A stretch of 7,466 nt of DNA, from contig CANFKN010000058.1 in assembly GCA_947447385.1 (NCBI GenBank), forward strand, positions 1 to 7,466, written 5' to 3'. The first letter of the stretch is position 1. Every line of letters begins with the position of its first letter. A model generated the notes under the pieces. That model worked only from the letters and a program-made list of their open reading frames with translations, was not told the DNA's origin and did not search any database. Both the position numbers and the translations under genes were made by a program. The stretch is from Microbacteriaceae bacterium. Lineage in GTDB: Bacteria; Actinomycetota; Actinomycetes; Actinomycetales; Microbacteriaceae. Positions 5,271 through 7,466 of this stretch are shown one piece after another.

Positions 5271-6029
5271 CTAAACGACTTGGTTCAGCAAGGTGCCAAC
5301 GCCTTCAACTTCACATTCAATGATGTCGCCTGGGTTGATTTTGGTGATGCCTGCTGGGGTGCCGGTGATGATTACATCGCCGGGCAGCAAGGTCATGTTG
5401 TGGCTGATGAAGCTGATGATTTGAGGAACGGTGAAGATCATCTGGTCGATGGTTGAGCTTTGCACAACTTCACCGTTGATGCGGCTTTCGATGATTTGGT
5501 CTTCGGGAATGAACTCGGTTTCAAGCCATGGGCCGATTGGGCAGAAACTGTCGAACGACTTTGAGCGCGCCCACTGGTCGTCGCTAGCTTGAAGGTCGCG
5601 CGCGGTAACATCGTTTGCCACGGTGAAGCCCCACACATATTGAAGAGCATCTTCGGGCGAAACGTTTCGCGTGAGCGCGCCGATCACGAGCGCCAACTCA
5701 ACTTCAAGTTCAACCTGCTGGCTTTGAGCGGGCAAGATGATGTTGTCGCCTGGCCCAACGATTGAACTTGATGGCTTTAGAAAAATGGTCGGTTCGCTGC
5801 CAACGGAGTCATGACCCATTTCGGCAATGTGCGCCAAATAGTTTTTGCCAACGCAAACGATTTTTGAAGGAATCGACGGGGCCAAAAGTTTGACCTCTTT
5901 GACGGGCACACGTTCGCCCGACGGCTCGTATCCGTTGACAATTGGGTGCCCTTTTAGAACGACCAACTCAGGGCCATCGAGCACACCAAATCGAACTTCG
6001 TCGCCCTGACTAAAACGTGCAACCTTCAT
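5271..6029 (-). CDS. Fumarylacetoacetate hydrolase (FAH) family protein
   Basis: Encodes 252 residues: a short N-terminal domain, then the FAH C-terminal catalytic fold. Diagnostic motifs are VGKNYLAHIAEMG (60-72), PTIFLKPSSSIVGPGD (80-95), ELEVELALVIG with likely metal ligands E109 and E111, NDVTARDLQ with D140, KSFDSFCPIGPWL (157-169) and the late GTPAGI. Family members use Mg2+ or Mn2+ to hydrolyse or decarboxylate acylpyruvates and related diketo acids, for example oxaloacetate, acylpyruvate or 2-hydroxyhepta-2,4-diene-1,7-dioate derivatives. The exact substrate cannot be assigned. The start ATG overlaps the ilvE stop by one base (TAATG), so translation is probably coupled to ilvE and no separate ribosome binding site is needed. 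In other actinobacteria (M. tuberculosis Rv2993c) the homologue lies directly upstream of gltX; here three genes separate them. A run of nine A follows the stop on the coding strand. Confidence 0.93.
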   Translation of the reverse strand: MKVARFSQGDEVRFGVLDGPELVVLKGHPIVNGYEPSGERVPVKEVKLLAPSIPSKIVCVGKNYLAHIAEMGHDSVGSEPTIFLKPSSSIVGPGDNIILPAQSQQVELEVELALVIGALTRNVSPEDALQYVWGFTVANDVTARDLQASDDQWARSKSFDSFCPIGPWLETEFIPEDQIIESRINGEVVQSSTIDQMIFTVPQIISFISHNMTLLPGDVIITGTPAGITKINPGDIIECEVEGVGTLLNQVV

Positions 6030-7126
6030 TAGCTAAGCTTCAACATCCAGCCGTGGCGGTCTTCGACCGTGCCATATTGAATGCCGGTGAGCTCGTTGCG
6101 AAGCGAAACGGTTAGCTCGCCTGGCTCAGGGTCTTCGGCGCCGATGGTCTCAACGCGGCTCTTTAGCTGGCCAACTGGGGTGATTACTGCCGCCGTGCCA
6201 CAAGCAAAGATCTCAACGATGTCGCCAGAGTTCACGCCCGCGCGAACCTCATCCAAGCTAATTTGACGCTCTTCAACCGCAAGGCCGCGGTCTTTGATGA
6301 GCTGAATCACCGAGTCGCGGGTGATGCCGTGCAAGATTGTGCCGTCGAGTGCTGGGGTGGCAACGTGGCCATCGCGATAAACGAAGAACAGGTTCATGCC
6401 ACCGAGTTCTTCGATATAGGTCGCGCTTTCGGCATCTAAGAAGAGCACCTGCGAGCAGCCGTTGTCATAGCCCTCTGACTGAGCAAGAAGCGAAGCGGCA
6501 TAGTTGCCACCGGTCTTGGCTTCACCGGTGCCGTGGCGACCAGCGCGAGCAGAGTCGAGGGCGATCCAGATCTTCACTGGCTTGACGCCGCCTGTGAAAT
6601 AAGGGCCAACCGGCGAGGCAATCACACGATATTCTGCGCGCTGAGCTGGTCGAACACCCAAGAAGGTTTCGGCGGCAATCTCAAACGGGCGAATGTAAAG
6701 CGTCTTTTCGTTGACCGGCTGTGGCACCCAGTCACCGTCAACAGCGATTAGCTGGCGCAGGCTCTCAACAAAAATCTCAACTGGCACCTCAGGCAGCGCT
6801 AAACGGTGAGCCGACTTCTGTAGGCGGCGTGCGTTCATTTCTGGGCGAAATGTCCAAATCGAACCATCTTGGTGGCGATAAGCCTTGATACCTTCAAAAA
6901 TCTCTTGGCCATAGTGCAGCACAGCCGCGGCAGGGTCCATCATGATTGGCCCATAAGGAATCACGCTTGCCGAGTGCCAACCCTTGTCTTTCTCCCAAGT
7001 CACAACCACTTGGTGGTCGGTGAACTTGGTGCCGAAAACTGGCGCGTCAAGAATCGCTTCACGCTCTGCCTCAGGCAGCTTGTTTTCGCTGTGAACAATA
7101 GTCCATTCATAGGTTTGATCGGCCAT
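6029..7126 (-). CDS. ilvE: Branched-chain amino acid aminotransferase
   Basis: Encodes 365 residues, the normal length for the long actinobacterial IlvE. It is a cytoplasmic PLP enzyme of fold type IV that makes the last step to Val, Leu and Ile from their 2-keto acids using glutamate. Visible motifs are GQEIFEGIKAYR (73-84), FRPEMNARRLQKSA, LYIRPFEIAAETFLGV (143-158), the PLP-lysine region EAKTGGNYAAS with K204 as the Schiff-base lysine, YIEELGGMNLFFV, TPALDGTILHGITRDSV and the phosphate-binding EIFACGTAAVITPV. The start ATG at 7126 gives the family N-terminus, and a weak AAAGAG lies 7 nt upstream. leuB ends 64 bp upstream on the same strand, and the next gene (FAH) begins at the last base of the ilvE stop codon. 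The pairing with leuB makes a branched-chain amino acid unit. No truncation or missing residue is seen. Confidence 0.97.
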   Translation of the reverse strand: MADQTYEWTIVHSENKLPEAEREAILDAPVFGTKFTDHQVVVTWEKDKGWHSASVIPYGPIMMDPAAAVLHYGQEIFEGIKAYRHQDGSIWTFRPEMNARRLQKSAHRLALPEVPVEIFVESLRQLIAVDGDWVPQPVNEKTLYIRPFEIAAETFLGVRPAQRAEYRVIASPVGPYFTGGVKPVKIWIALDSARAGRHGTGEAKTGGNYAASLLAQSEGYDNGCSQVLFLDAESATYIEELGGMNLFFVYRDGHVATPALDGTILHGITRDSVIQLIKDRGLAVEERQISLDEVRAGVNSGDIVEIFACGTAAVITPVGQLKSRVETIGAEDPEPGELTVSLRNELTGIQYGTVEDRHGWMLKLS

Positions 7127-7190
7127 GATCGCACTCTTTCTATTTTTGAAACGCTATAAAACTTTTAAATCTAGGATGCCGTTTCGCGGC
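7127..7190 (-). promoter_or_regulatory. leuB-ilvE intergenic region: weak hairpin and AT-rich tract
   Basis: Right after the leuB stop a small hairpin GCCG-CGAAA-CGGC (7178-7190) can form. Its 4-bp stem has no following T run, so it is a poor terminator. It is followed by an AT-rich stretch (about 7134-7175) with -10-like elements such as TATAGC (7153-7158) but no matching -35. This could hold an ilvE promoter, or the two genes could be co-transcribed. I see no leader peptide rich in Leu, Ile or Val codons and no attenuator. Confidence 0.3.
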
Positions 7191-7466
7191 CTAAAGCTGT
7201 GCAAAAATGGCTGCTGCCACTTCGCTCGTGCTGCGCTTTGCTTCGCCGCGGCTTGCTAGGTCGATGGCTACTGCGCGCTCGATGCGAGCGGCTGCAACCG
7301 GGTTTTCGAGGTGGCGCAAAAGCATCGCTGCCGAAAGAACGGCGGCGGTTGGGTCGGCTAGGTTTTTGCCTGCGATATCGGGCGCTGAGCCGTGAACTGG
7401 CTCGAACATGCTTGGCCACTCGCCCTCAGGGTTGATGTTGCCCGATGCGCCGAGGCCGATGCCGCC
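7191..7466 (-). CDS. leuB: 3-isopropylmalate dehydrogenase, C-terminal part
   Basis: The frame is open to the right edge, so only the last 91 residues are visible; the gene starts outside the window. The visible part reads GGIGLGASGNINPEG, then MFEPVHGSAPDIAGKN (with the EPVHGSAPDIAG motif that contributes to NAD binding in this family) and ADPTAAVLSAAMLLRHL. This is diagnostic of the isopropylmalate/isocitrate dehydrogenase family, and the adjacent ilvE favours LeuB. The enzyme oxidatively decarboxylates 3-isopropylmalate to 2-oxoisocaproate, the keto acid that IlvE then aminates to leucine. The ATG at 7409 is an internal Met of the motif and not a start. A tartrate dehydrogenase or isocitrate dehydrogenase paralogue is the alternative, less likely in this context. 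Confidence 0.93.
   Translation of the reverse strand, partial: GGIGLGASGNINPEGEWPSMFEPVHGSAPDIAGKNLADPTAAVLSAAMLLRHLENPVAAARIERAVAIDLASRGEAKRSTSEVAAAIFAQL

Noticed and set aside
6337..6751. Plus-strand open frames antisense to ilvE
   Set aside because: Arg/Ser/Cys-rich translations typical of shadow frames; ilvE is intact on the other strand.
7127..7190. Leucine or branched-chain attenuator upstream of ilvE
   Set aside because: The 64-bp gap has no leader peptide with Leu, Ile or Val codon runs and no alternative stem-loops, only one 4-bp hairpin.

Overview
The window looks like chromosomal DNA of an actinobacterium, most likely a Microbacteriaceae-type organism of moderate GC content, such as the freshwater Luna/Aquiluna group. 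This is an inference from three things: the protein sequences of GltX, IlvE and LeuB, a tRNA-Gln without an encoded CCA end, and a leuB-ilvE-FAH...gltX-tRNA-Gln order. In actinobacteria such as Mycobacterium tuberculosis, leuB, a fumarylacetoacetate-hydrolase-family (FAH) gene and gltX lie close together. Species assignment is not possible from the sequence alone.

Layout. Positions 1-467 (+ strand) hold the C-terminal part of a metallo-beta-lactamase-fold hydrolase. It converges on a four-helix membrane protein (499-930, -). Everything from 499 to the right edge is on the minus strand. Read in the direction of transcription, from right to left, the order is: leuB (3' end only), ilvE, an FAH-family hydrolase whose start overlaps the ilvE stop (TAATG), a 171-aa membrane protein, a 149-aa membrane protein, an AAA_14/DUF4143 ATPase with a PD-(D/E)XK-like C-terminus, gltX, tRNA-Gln(CUG) with its own promoter and terminator, and the 143-aa membrane protein.

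Working units. leuB and ilvE both serve branched-chain amino acid synthesis. The FAH hydrolase is probably translationally coupled to ilvE. gltX and tRNA-Gln form a translation unit. Between the FAH gene and gltX, which I expect to be direct neighbours, about 2.5 kb (roughly 2757-5200) carries three genes that look accessory: two unrecognised membrane proteins and the ATPase. Short samples here are more AT-rich than the flanking housekeeping genes.

The most unusual element is a 23-bp-period tandem repeat (4027 to about 4095) directly upstream of the ATPase gene. Its first copy overlaps the presumed -35 region, as expected for an operator. A second operator-like palindrome lies inside the likely promoter of the 171-aa gene. 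Three genes have a TANNNT hexamer ending exactly 6 nt before the ATG and no proper Shine-Dalgarno sequence, which suggests leaderless transcripts. I see no CRISPR array, rRNA, transposase or integrase. No stretch over 300 bases lacks a gene.
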